Under the pieces are notes generated by a model. The model was not told the DNA's origin. It searched no databases and was given only the letters and a program-made list of their open reading frames with translations. From Clostridia bacterium (GTDB lineage: Bacteria > Bacillota > Clostridia > Christensenellales > Christensenellaceae): DNA of 64,000 bases. A program made the translations under genes and the position numbers. The number at the start of each line of letters is the position of its first letter. The first letter of the stretch is position 1. Shown here one piece after another: positions 8,887 to 16,487 of this stretch. Location of the stretch: NCBI GenBank assembly GCA_017439085.1, contig JAFRTU010000020.1, positions 50,332 to 114,331 on the forward strand, given 5' to 3'.

Positions 8887-10074
8887 ATGGAATCAACCAA
8901 CAGGAAATACATAAACAAGATAGACTGGTTCACGGTGATACTCACCATAGGTCTGACCATATTCGGACTGCTGAACATAGCCAGTGCAACTTCCGAAGGA
9001 TATGAGGAGGGAACTCCCTTAATGGAGTATATCGGGACTCTGTTCACCGGAAAGTTCCTGAGACAGTTCATTATTTTTTTGGTGTCTCTCGGCATAGCCA
9101 TAGCGCTCATGTTCATGAATTATGATACTATAAAGGACCTGAACCTCTTTATATTCATCGGAACGGTACTCCTTCTGGTGGCGACCCTCATCTTCGGGAA
9201 CAGACAGAGAGGAATGAGAGGATGGCTTACCATCACGAAGCCAATATCCATAGGACTCCAGCCGGGAGAACTGTGCAAGATCATGGCCATCATAGTTTTC
9301 TCCGCAGAACTTGCAAAGGTCACCGAAGGTAACAAACTCGGTATTACGAGAGTTCGGGATCTAATTCCGCTCATAATAAAGGCCGGGATCATTGCAGGCC
9401 TCATAATCGCACAGCCGGACTTCGGAACTGCCATGATCTATATCGGTATAATGCTGGCACTCATTTTCATGGCAAAGACCAGTTGGAAGATACTCGTACC
9501 TCTTGCGGTGCTCGGAGCAGTATCTCTTCCGATCCTCTGGATGTTTCTGACTCCTGACCAGAAGGCAAGGGTATATGTCTTTTTGGATCCGTCCCTTGAT
9601 CCTGAAGGTTACGGATACAACGTCGGAAGAGCAAAATCCGTCAGCAGTGCCGGAGGAATGACGGGAAAAGGTCTGTTCTCAAGGGACCTCCTTACGCAGA
9701 AGAGCAGCTATCTTCCGGAAAAGCATACGGACTTCATATTCTCTTCGATGGTGGAAGCGATAGGGATAATAGGAGCGGTCATATTCGTGATTATATATCT
9801 CCTGCTAATATTCAGGCTCTTCAGACTTTCCATGAGAGCAAGGGATGATTTCGGAGCATATGTGATAATGGGAGTTGCATTTATGCTGGCTTTCCACTTC
9901 ATAGAGAACGTCGGGATGAACATAGGGCTCATGCCTGTCACAGGCATTCCTCTTCCCCTCATAAGCTACGGGGGATCGAATCTTATGACCACGATCGTGG
10001 CTATCGGCATGTGCGTGAACATAGACATGAGGCGGGCAAAGAACAATAAACTCAGGGATATAGTCCTCAAGTGA
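8887..10074 (+). CDS. rodA: RodA/FtsW-family peptidoglycan glycosyltransferase
   Basis: A 395-residue SEDS protein with about ten membrane helices. I use ATG 8887, just after PBP2; an in-frame TTG at 8848 would overlap the PBP2 end. Family signatures include GRAKSVSSAGGMTGKGL, LPEKHTDFIFSS and the C-terminal GIPLPLISYGGSNL. SEDS proteins polymerise glycan strands from lipid II, and the neighbour PBP2 is the cognate transpeptidase, which favours RodA over FtsW. A sequence rich in A and T follows, with a new promoter. Confidence 0.92.
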   Translation: MESTNRKYINKIDWFTVILTIGLTIFGLLNIASATSEGYEEGTPLMEYIGTLFTGKFLRQFIIFLVSLGIAIALMFMNYDTIKDLNLFIFIGTVLLLVATLIFGNRQRGMRGWLTITKPISIGLQPGELCKIMAIIVFSAELAKVTEGNKLGITRVRDLIPLIIKAGIIAGLIIAQPDFGTAMIYIGIMLALIFMAKTSWKILVPLAVLGAVSLPILWMFLTPDQKARVYVFLDPSLDPEGYGYNVGRAKSVSSAGGMTGKGLFSRDLLTQKSSYLPEKHTDFIFSSMVEAIGIIGAVIFVIIYLLLIFRLFRLSMRARDDFGAYVIMGVAFMLAFHFIENVGMNIGLMPVTGIPLPLISYGGSNLMTTIVAIGMCVNIDMRRAKNNKLRDIVLK

Positions 10075-10099
10075 ACACATAATATATTCATTTTTCTTT

Positions 10100-10127
10100 T
10101 TGCCGCATACATTTTGTATGTTATAAT
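10100..10127 (+). promoter_or_regulatory. promoter for the radical-SAM/RNase G operon
   Basis: TTGCCG (10100-10105), 16 bases, TATAAT (10122-10127). An upstream in-frame ATG at 10114 lies inside this promoter, which supports the later start at 10159. Confidence 0.6.
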
Positions 10128-10158
10128 CCCCCATGTATCTATTTCAAGGGGAAGAATT

Positions 10159-11979
10159 ATGATCGATCTCAGAAAACTGGAGAAAATACTGCCGCTGGTA
10201 GAGAAACCGGGCAGATATATAGGAAATGAATTGGGGATAGTAAAGAAGGATACGGATCTCCCAATTCGTTTTTTATATGCATTTCCCGATGTCTATGAGG
10301 TCGGTATGTCAAATCTCGGGCATATAATCCTCTATCATCTCACGAATGAGAGAGAGGATACATATGCCGAAAGGGTCTACTGTCCGTTCAGGGACATGCA
10401 GGAACAGATGAAAAAGGAGGGGATCCCTCTCTATTCTCTGGAGACATATACCGAGATAGACAGATTCGACATGATAGGATTCAACCTTTCCTATGAGATG
10501 TGCTATACCACTTTCCTTAAGATGCTGGAACTCGGGAACATCCCGATCAGGAGCAGTGACAGGGACGGTACTCCCCTGATAGTTGCCGGCGGCACATGTG
10601 CATTCAATCCCGAGCCGCTTGCAGACTTTGTGGATATCTTCATAGTCGGAGAAGGGGAGGAAGTGAATGATGAGCTTTTGGACCTTTATCGCATCCATAA
10701 GGAAAAAGGCTTCAGCAAGCAGGAGTTCCTGAAGGAGGCAGCCCATATCGAGGGGATTTATGTACCTTCCCTTACAGAGGTCGAATACAACCCTGACGGG
10801 ACTGTCAGGAACATAAAGGGCGAGGGGCTTCCCGTAAGGAAGAGGATAATGGAGGATATGGACCATTCATATTTTCCGGACACTCTTGTAATGCCGAATA
10901 TTGAGATAGTCCATGACCGGATAGTTCTCGAGATATTCAGAGGCTGTACCAGAGGCTGCAGGTTCTGTCAGGCCGGCTACGTATACAGGCCTGTAAGAGA
11001 AAAGAGTATAGACACTCTTCTGGAACAGGCGCATAAGCTGGTGGATGCAACCGGATATGACGAAATAACACTTTCATCTCTGAGCTCAGGAGACTATTCC
11101 AGGATAAACGAGCTGTGTGACAGGTTCATAGACGAATTCAGCGGGACAAGAGTATACGCATCCCTTCCATCCTTAAGAGTCGATTCTTTCAAAGAAGAAT
11201 ATGCAAAGAAGATGCAGAACGTCAGAAAGACAGGTTTCACCTTTGCACCCGAAGCAGGAACTCAGAGACTCAGGAACGTGATAAACAAGGACTTTACGGA
11301 AGAGCAGATACTTACCGGAGTCAGATATGCCTTTGAAAGTGGTGCCAGCACCCTCAAACTCTATTTCATGATAGGACTTCCGACTGAGACGGATGAAGAT
11401 CTTATCGGTATGGTGGAACTTGTAAAGAAGATACAGGGGATCTATTTCTCAATGCCAAGGGAGGAGAGGACAGGTAAGCTCAAGATCAATGTCAGCGCAT
11501 CTACTTTCGTTCCGAAGCCGTTCACCCCTTTCCAGTGGGTCAGACAGGCTACGCATGATGAGATAGTCCATAAACAGCAGGTGCTTAGAGACGCATTCAG
11601 GGGACTCAAAGGAGTCAGCTTCGCATATTTCGATTCACCTCTAAGCTATCTCGAAACAGTGTTTGCCAGGGGAGACAGAAGACTCTGTAAGGTTTTGGAA
11701 TATGCTCTTGAGAACGGAGCCCAGTTTGACAGCTGGCAGGAATACTTCAACAGGGAATACTTTGATGATGCTTTCAAGAGGGCCGGCATAGATCCCGATT
11801 TCTATGTCTTCAGGGAGATGAGCACGGGCGAGATCCTTCCGTGGGATCATATCTCATGCGGAGTAACAAAGGAATACATGATAAGGGAATACGAGAAGTC
11901 CCTCAGGGAAGAGACGACTGATGACTGCAGGAACGGTTGTCATGGATGCGGCTTCCAGAAAGTGTGTGCCAGACTATGA
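10159..11979 (+). CDS. TIGR03960-family B12-binding-like radical SAM protein
   Basis: A 606-residue protein starting at ATG 10159 behind AAGGGGAAG. The N-terminal half resembles a cobalamin-binding domain (YAFPDVYEVGMSNLG, then GFNLSYEM and the VAGGTCAFNPEPL loop). The radical SAM core has the CxxxCxxC cluster motif RGCTRGCRFCQAG and a later FAPEAGTQRLRN substrate-domain motif. A C-terminal CxxxCHGCGFQKVC cysteine group may bind a further metal centre. This family is almost always followed by the DUF2344 partner and RNase G in Clostridia, as here. The reaction is not known; an RNA- or translation-linked modification is a guess from context. Confidence 0.88.
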   Translation: MIDLRKLEKILPLVEKPGRYIGNELGIVKKDTDLPIRFLYAFPDVYEVGMSNLGHIILYHLTNEREDTYAERVYCPFRDMQEQMKKEGIPLYSLETYTEIDRFDMIGFNLSYEMCYTTFLKMLELGNIPIRSSDRDGTPLIVAGGTCAFNPEPLADFVDIFIVGEGEEVNDELLDLYRIHKEKGFSKQEFLKEAAHIEGIYVPSLTEVEYNPDGTVRNIKGEGLPVRKRIMEDMDHSYFPDTLVMPNIEIVHDRIVLEIFRGCTRGCRFCQAGYVYRPVREKSIDTLLEQAHKLVDATGYDEITLSSLSSGDYSRINELCDRFIDEFSGTRVYASLPSLRVDSFKEEYAKKMQNVRKTGFTFAPEAGTQRLRNVINKDFTEEQILTGVRYAFESGASTLKLYFMIGLPTETDEDLIGMVELVKKIQGIYFSMPREERTGKLKINVSASTFVPKPFTPFQWVRQATHDEIVHKQQVLRDAFRGLKGVSFAYFDSPLSYLETVFARGDRRLCKVLEYALENGAQFDSWQEYFNREYFDDAFKRAGIDPDFYVFREMSTGEILPWDHISCGVTKEYMIREYEKSLREETTDDCRNGCHGCGFQKVCARL

Positions 11980-12641
11980 GGATATTCGTCAAATACTCCA
12001 AGAAGGGGATGCTGAGGTTCCTTGGACATCTGGACACCCAAAGGCTCTTCATGCGGGCTCTGAGAAGATCCCGCCTGCCATTGAAATACAGCGAAGGCTT
12101 CAGTCCTAAACCGGAGATATCCTTCGCATATCCACTTTCCGTGGGAATTGAGACGGAAGGAGACTATTTTGAGTTTTCGACCGCAGTGGACGTCGATACG
12201 GAGGCGATATCTTCCGTTCTGCATCTCAATGTTCCTGACGGGATCGGGATCTCTGCAGTAGGCAGAGTGGCTGACGGGACCGACAAGATAATGAATCTCC
12301 CAAAGGCATCGCGATACACGATATGTGCCGGACAAGCTTTTTCCGACTGGATGAGTGGCAGGTTCATGCCATCCGGTTCATATATGATAAAGAGGATAAA
12401 AAAGGGAAAAGAGACCCTTTCGGACATAAGGCCTTTCGTACGATCCGTGGAGATCGATGGAGAAAACTGCACCATTCTTATAGAACATACTTCCGGGGGC
12501 TCTCTCAGCCCGATGGTGCTTTTAGGTGCGGCGGAGGAGGATCTTGATGAGGTCTTTCCGGAAAAAGCCGTGACGAGAACGGATATATACACGATTATTG
12601 ATGGAGCGCTGTGCCCCATTGAAGATATTTTCATATTTTGA
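11976..12641 (+). CDS. DUF2344/TIGR03936 radical SAM-linked protein
   Basis: A 221-residue protein whose ATG overlaps the TGA of the radical SAM gene (ATGA at 11976-11979); the in-frame ATG at 11937 would lie deep in that gene. The N-terminal motif YSKKGMLRFLGHLDTQRLF and the SEGFSPKPEISFAYPLSVGI segment are hallmarks of the family, which otherwise often occurs fused to the radical SAM protein. That genetic link points to a joint function. No catalytic residue is evident, and it may be a substrate-binding or assembly partner. Confidence 0.85.
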   Translation: MRIFVKYSKKGMLRFLGHLDTQRLFMRALRRSRLPLKYSEGFSPKPEISFAYPLSVGIETEGDYFEFSTAVDVDTEAISSVLHLNVPDGIGISAVGRVADGTDKIMNLPKASRYTICAGQAFSDWMSGRFMPSGSYMIKRIKKGKETLSDIRPFVRSVEIDGENCTILIEHTSGGSLSPMVLLGAAEEDLDEVFPEKAVTRTDIYTIIDGALCPIEDIFIF

Positions 12642-12653
12642 AAGGAACGCCAA

Positions 12654-14189
12654 ATGAAAAAGGAGATAATCGCTGACGTAACACAGCATGATGCGAGAGT
12701 CGCCCTTCTCGAAGACGGAGAGCTTGCTGAGATCCAGGTAGAGCTCAAGGGTAACGAGAGGCTCGTAGGCAACATATACAAGGGACGAGTTCAGAACGTG
12801 CTCCCAGGTATGCAGGCTGCCTTCGTGGACATAGGACTTGATAAGAATGCTTTTCTTTACGTTGGAGACATACTGGCCGACAAGGGAGACTTTGACTTTA
12901 ATGATGAACATGACGTCGTGGATACGGAACTCAAGCAGGTAAACATCAGGGACATCGTCAAAAGGGGTCAGGAGATCATAGTTCAGGTGCTGAAACAGCC
13001 CGGCGGGGCAAAAGGAGCAAGGATAACTACACATATCACTCTTCCCGGACGTCATGTTGTACTCATGCCGTCCGTGGATCACATAGGTGTCTCCAGAAAG
13101 ATCGAGGACGAATCAGAAAGGGAGAGACTGAGAGAGATCATAGAAAAATACAAGCCTGTCGGGATGGGAGTCATAGTTAGGACTGCCGCAGTCAATTGCA
13201 CAGAAGAAGAACTTAAGCGAGATATAGATTTTCTCATCAGGCTCTGGAGAAGGATCGAAAAGAAGAGCACTCTCGTGTCAGCTCCGAGACTCATACATTC
13301 GGAAGAGACAGTGATGTTCAGGACGGTGAGGGACATGTTCACTTCTGAAGTTGATTCCTTTGTTATCAATGACAGGGAAATGTATGAGAAAGTACTTCAG
13401 GTGGCCGAGATAACCCAGCCTGAGATAGCTCATAGGATCTCCTTCTATGAGGAAAAGGACAACATATTCGACCGTTACGGTATAGAGGAAGCCATAGCTC
13501 AGGCGTTTGAAAGAAAAGTCTGGCTGTCGAGCGGAGCTTACCTTATCATCGATGAAGCAGAAGCTCTCACGGCAATAGATGTCAATACAGGAAAATACAT
13601 AGGTGATGACGACCTTCAGGAGACTATAGTCAATGCCAATACAGAGGCTGCCATAATGATAGCTAAACAGATAAGGCTGAGGGATATCGGCGGCATAGTC
13701 ATTATCGATTTCATAGATATGGAGGACAAGGCTAACGAGGATCTCATAGTAGAAGTCCTTAGAGAAGCGTTGAAGAAGGACAGGACCAAGACAAATGTGG
13801 TCGGTTTTACCGGCCTCGGACTTGTGGAGATGACCAGAAAGAAAGTACGCCGCAGGCTTTCAGCACTCCTTCAGCAGCCGTGTGAAGACTGTCAGGGGAG
13901 CGGAAAGGTAATGTCTCCTGCTGCAAGGACGATCTCTCTCGTAAGGGATCTTTACAGGACCGACAATAAGATGGATTCCGACAGATATCTCGTGGAAGCG
14001 GATGAGGACATAATCGCATATATAGACAGACAGAACAAGAAGAAGATATTCATGTTCGAGAAACTGGCAGACAAGACTGTCTTTCTTAAGCAGAAACCTG
14101 CAGACATGACTGACAGGTCTTTCAGGATCACGGCACTCGGAGGGGACAAGAGATCGGAAGATCTTTCCGGAGCAAGGCAGATGTTCTGA
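12654..14189 (+). CDS. rng: ribonuclease G/E family endoribonuclease
   Basis: A 511-residue RNase G-type enzyme. It has an N-terminal S1 domain (about 37-125), the RNase H-like and DNase I-like catalytic regions with the metal-binding aspartates of AIDVNTGKY and VIIDFIDMED, and the zinc-link motif CEDCQGSGK near residue 410. It lacks the long degradosome arm of RNase E, so it is the short form. The enzyme cuts single-stranded AU-rich RNA and takes part in rRNA maturation and mRNA decay. It starts 12 bases after the DUF2344 gene. Confidence 0.93.
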   Translation: MKKEIIADVTQHDARVALLEDGELAEIQVELKGNERLVGNIYKGRVQNVLPGMQAAFVDIGLDKNAFLYVGDILADKGDFDFNDEHDVVDTELKQVNIRDIVKRGQEIIVQVLKQPGGAKGARITTHITLPGRHVVLMPSVDHIGVSRKIEDESERERLREIIEKYKPVGMGVIVRTAAVNCTEEELKRDIDFLIRLWRRIEKKSTLVSAPRLIHSEETVMFRTVRDMFTSEVDSFVINDREMYEKVLQVAEITQPEIAHRISFYEEKDNIFDRYGIEEAIAQAFERKVWLSSGAYLIIDEAEALTAIDVNTGKYIGDDDLQETIVNANTEAAIMIAKQIRLRDIGGIVIIDFIDMEDKANEDLIVEVLREALKKDRTKTNVVGFTGLGLVEMTRKKVRRRLSALLQQPCEDCQGSGKVMSPAARTISLVRDLYRTDNKMDSDRYLVEADEDIIAYIDRQNKKKIFMFEKLADKTVFLKQKPADMTDRSFRITALGGDKRSEDLSGARQMF

Positions 14190-14216
14190 TTTTGTCGGAC
14201 GCAAACTGAAAAATAC

Positions 14217-14245
14217 TTGAGTTGTTATTTCCCTTATGCTATCAT
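14217..14245 (+). promoter_or_regulatory. promoter for the rimP-nusA-infB operon
   Basis: TTGAGT (14217-14222), a 17-base spacer, then TATCAT (14240-14245). It is 82 bases ahead of the rimP start and gives a leader that contains the hairpin at 14272-14304. Confidence 0.65.
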
Positions 14246-14271
14246 TACGAGGAAAAATACTCTTATTGATT

Positions 14272-14304
14272 AAGAGAGTGGGCAATCCCCACTCTTTCTT
14301 TTTT
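14272..14304 (+). terminator. attenuator-like hairpin in the rimP leader
   Basis: GAGAGTGGG pairs with CCCACTCTTTC across a four-base loop and is followed by a run of T. It lies between the promoter and the rimP ribosome-binding site (GGAGGAG at 14312), so it would stop most transcripts before the operon unless read through. A hairpin of this type before rimP-nusA is common in Firmicutes and fits NusA-controlled attenuation. Confidence 0.75.
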
Positions 14305-14326
14305 GAGAGTCGGAGGAGAAAACAGT

Positions 14327-14791
14327 ATGGCAGGGAAACTGACAGAAAGGATAATGGAACTAATAGCTCCCTCAGCAGACAAGCTGGGATATGAACTCGT
14401 AGACGTGGAATTCATCCGCAGGAGAGAGTCCGATTCCGAACTTATCGTATATATCGATAAGGACGGAGGGATCACCCTGGATGATTGCGAGAGCATGAGC
14501 AGGGAGATAGATCCCATACTTGATGAAGCTGATCCGATAGCTGACCCGTACGTGCTCATCGTTTCTTCGCCCGGACTTGACAGACCCCTGAAGACCGACA
14601 GGGACTACAGAAAACATGCCGGCGAGAAGGTGGAGGTCAAGCTTTTCGAAAAGATCAACGGAACTAAGAAGTTTACCGCCACTCTGATAGAAAAGAAAGA
14701 TGATATTGTCTCTCTTGAGAATGAATCTCTCGGGAGACTGGAAATAGAAATAAGCAAGATAGCAAAGATCAAACCATTTATAGAATTTTAA
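14327..14791 (+). CDS. rimP: ribosome maturation factor RimP
   Basis: A 154-residue protein, the normal RimP length, starting at ATG 14327 behind GGAGGAG rather than at the in-frame TTG 14303, which lies inside the leader hairpin tail. The N-terminal domain has the motif GYELVDVEF and the linker carries the conserved VSSPGLDRPL. RimP binds free 30S subunits and is needed for late small-subunit assembly. It is the first gene of the operon that continues through nusA, rnpM, the L7Ae gene and infB. Confidence 0.95.
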   Translation: MAGKLTERIMELIAPSADKLGYELVDVEFIRRRESDSELIVYIDKDGGITLDDCESMSREIDPILDEADPIADPYVLIVSSPGLDRPLKTDRDYRKHAGEKVEVKLFEKINGTKKFTATLIEKKDDIVSLENESLGRLEIEISKIAKIKPFIEF

Positions 14792-14805
14792 GGAGGAATC
14801 CGCCA

Positions 14806-15867
14806 ATGAGCGAAGGAACGAAGCTTTTAGATGCCATATATGAACTGGAACAGGAAAAGGGTATCGATGCAGAGGCATTGATAGACGCTGTAAAGGATGC
14901 GGTATTAAAAGCATACAGAAGAGATGCCGGCGCAAGTGACAACACCAGAGTCGAATTCGACGCTGCAAACAATTCCATGAGGATCATCAGAGGGAAGACC
15001 GTAGTGGAAGAGGTTGAGGACCCTGAAAGTCAGATAAGTCTTGAAGAGGCAAGGAAACTGAATATAGCCTATGAGCCCGGAGATATCATCGAGGAAGACG
15101 TGACACCGAAGTCCTTCGGCAGGATCGCAGCACAGACGGCTAAGCAGACATTCGTTCAGAAGATAAGAGAAGCCGAAAGAAACGTTATATATGACAGATA
15201 CGTTGAAAAAGAAAATGAGATGATGACGGGTACTGTCATCAGAGAAGAGAGAGGGACCTATTACCTCGACTTCGGCAATGCGGAAGGCATCATTCCCGCT
15301 AAGGAGACTATTCCCGGAGAGCTTCTCCCTCAGGGCAAGAAGGTCAAGGTCTACGTTCTCGAGGTCAAGAACACTACGAGGGGAAGTCAGATAATAACAT
15401 CCAGATCTCATCCGGGTCTCATCAAGAGACTCTTCGAATTGGAAGTTCCTGAGATAGGCAACAACACCGTCATCATCAAGAGCATCTCGAGAGAGGCAGG
15501 AAAAAGAAGCAAGATCGCCGTTTATTCCGAGGACAGCAACGTTGATGCAGTTGGAGCATGTGTCGGAGCCAGAGGGGCAAGGATAAATGCAGTAGTGGAC
15601 GAGCTCAACGGAGAGAGGATCGATATCATTCCATGGAGCGAGGACCTTGCAGAGTTCGTGGCAAATTCTCTTAGACCTGCAGAGATACTCATGACGAGGA
15701 TCTTTGAGGACGAGAAGACTGCAGAAGCCATAGTAGATGACAAGCAGCTTTCTCTTGCAATCGGAAAGCAGGGACAGAACGTTCGCCTTGCTGCAAAGCT
15801 TACCGGACTCAAGATCGACATCAAGACCAGATCCCAGGTCAAGGATCTTGAAGAGTTCGAGCTCTGA
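14806..15867 (+). CDS. nusA: transcription termination/antitermination factor NusA
   Basis: A 353-residue NusA of the short Gram-positive type: N-terminal RNA polymerase-binding domain (about 1-125, including SFGRIAAQTAKQ), S1 domain (about 130-200), KH1 and KH2 (about 225-345, with GACVGARGARI and LAIGKQGQNVRLAAKLTG). No C-terminal acidic repeats, as usual outside Proteobacteria. NusA modulates pausing, intrinsic termination and rRNA antitermination. It is preceded by AAGGAGG and may regulate its own operon through the rimP leader hairpin. Confidence 0.97.
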   Translation: MSEGTKLLDAIYELEQEKGIDAEALIDAVKDAVLKAYRRDAGASDNTRVEFDAANNSMRIIRGKTVVEEVEDPESQISLEEARKLNIAYEPGDIIEEDVTPKSFGRIAAQTAKQTFVQKIREAERNVIYDRYVEKENEMMTGTVIREERGTYYLDFGNAEGIIPAKETIPGELLPQGKKVKVYVLEVKNTTRGSQIITSRSHPGLIKRLFELEVPEIGNNTVIIKSISREAGKRSKIAVYSEDSNVDAVGACVGARGARINAVVDELNGERIDIIPWSEDLAEFVANSLRPAEILMTRIFEDEKTAEAIVDDKQLSLAIGKQGQNVRLAAKLTGLKIDIKTRSQVKDLEEFEL

Positions 15868-15892
15868 GGCATGACGGATCAAAGGAGCTAGA

Positions 15893-16174
15893 ATGCTTAA
15901 GCAGAAAAAGATACCTATGCGCACATGCGTGGCATGCAGGACGGCAAGGCCGAAGAGAGAACTCATTCGGATAGTCCACAATAAGGAGGGAGAGACATTC
16001 GTCGATACCACCGGAAAGATGAACGGAAGAGGCGCATACATATGTGCATCCGTCGAGTGTCTTGAGAAAGCATATAAGACGAAAGCTCTAAACAGAGCGC
16101 TCGACATAGAGTTCACGGAGGACATGCTGTTCGATGCGAAGAAGGCGATATTAAGACGTGAGATTGACAAATGA
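15893..16174 (+). CDS. rnpM: RNase P modulator RnpM (YlxR)
   Basis: A 93-residue DUF448 protein with the family signature RTCVACRTARPKRELIRI and the GRGAYIC loop. YlxR of Bacillus has been shown to bind RNase P RNA and alter its activity, hence the name RnpM. The fixed location between nusA and the L7Ae gene supports the call. Its 3' end overlaps the next gene by 17 bases. Confidence 0.93.
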   Translation: MLKQKKIPMRTCVACRTARPKRELIRIVHNKEGETFVDTTGKMNGRGAYICASVECLEKAYKTKALNRALDIEFTEDMLFDAKKAILRREIDK

Positions 16175-16487
16175 TTTTGATAAGATCCTGGGATTTGCAG
16201 CAAGATCCGGTAATCTGAGTTTCGGATTCACTGCTGCCGAGAGCGATCTAAAAAAACACAGGATATATCTGTTGCTCATGGATTGCAATGTCTCAGACAA
16301 TACATCAGAAAAGCTCGTGAACCTCTCGAGGGAGGTACCAGTGCTGAAGATGAGTCCTGAGGGCAGACTCGGAAGAGTGACAGGCAAACAGAACAACCTG
16401 ATATGCGGTATCAGGGACAAAGGGTTTGCAGAACGGTTGAAGCAACTGGCAGACAATGATGCTGAAATAACGGAGGTAAGGCATTGA
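16158..16487 (+). CDS. L7Ae/L30e-family RNA-binding protein (YlxQ-like)
   Basis: A 109-residue protein of the L7Ae/L30e/S12e/Gadd45 fold, identified by length, the motif [15 protein letters not shown] and its place between rnpM and infB. Members bind kink-turn RNA. The start is uncertain: GTG 16158 or TTG 16164 fit the frame, both inside rnpM, and there is no in-frame ATG nearby. The stop TGA at 16485-16487 overlaps the infB TTG start. Confidence 0.85.
   Translation: MRLTNDFDKILGFAARSGNLSFGFTAAESDLKKHRIYLLLMDCNVSDNTSEKLVNLSREVPVLKMSPEGRLGRVTGKQNNLICGIRDKGFAERLKQLADNDAEITEVRH

Noticed and set aside
14905..16203. 432-residue minus-strand frame opposite nusA and rnpM
   Set aside because: A Leu/Ser/Cys-rich shadow of codon bias on the coding strand; it has no motif, while the sense genes are certain.
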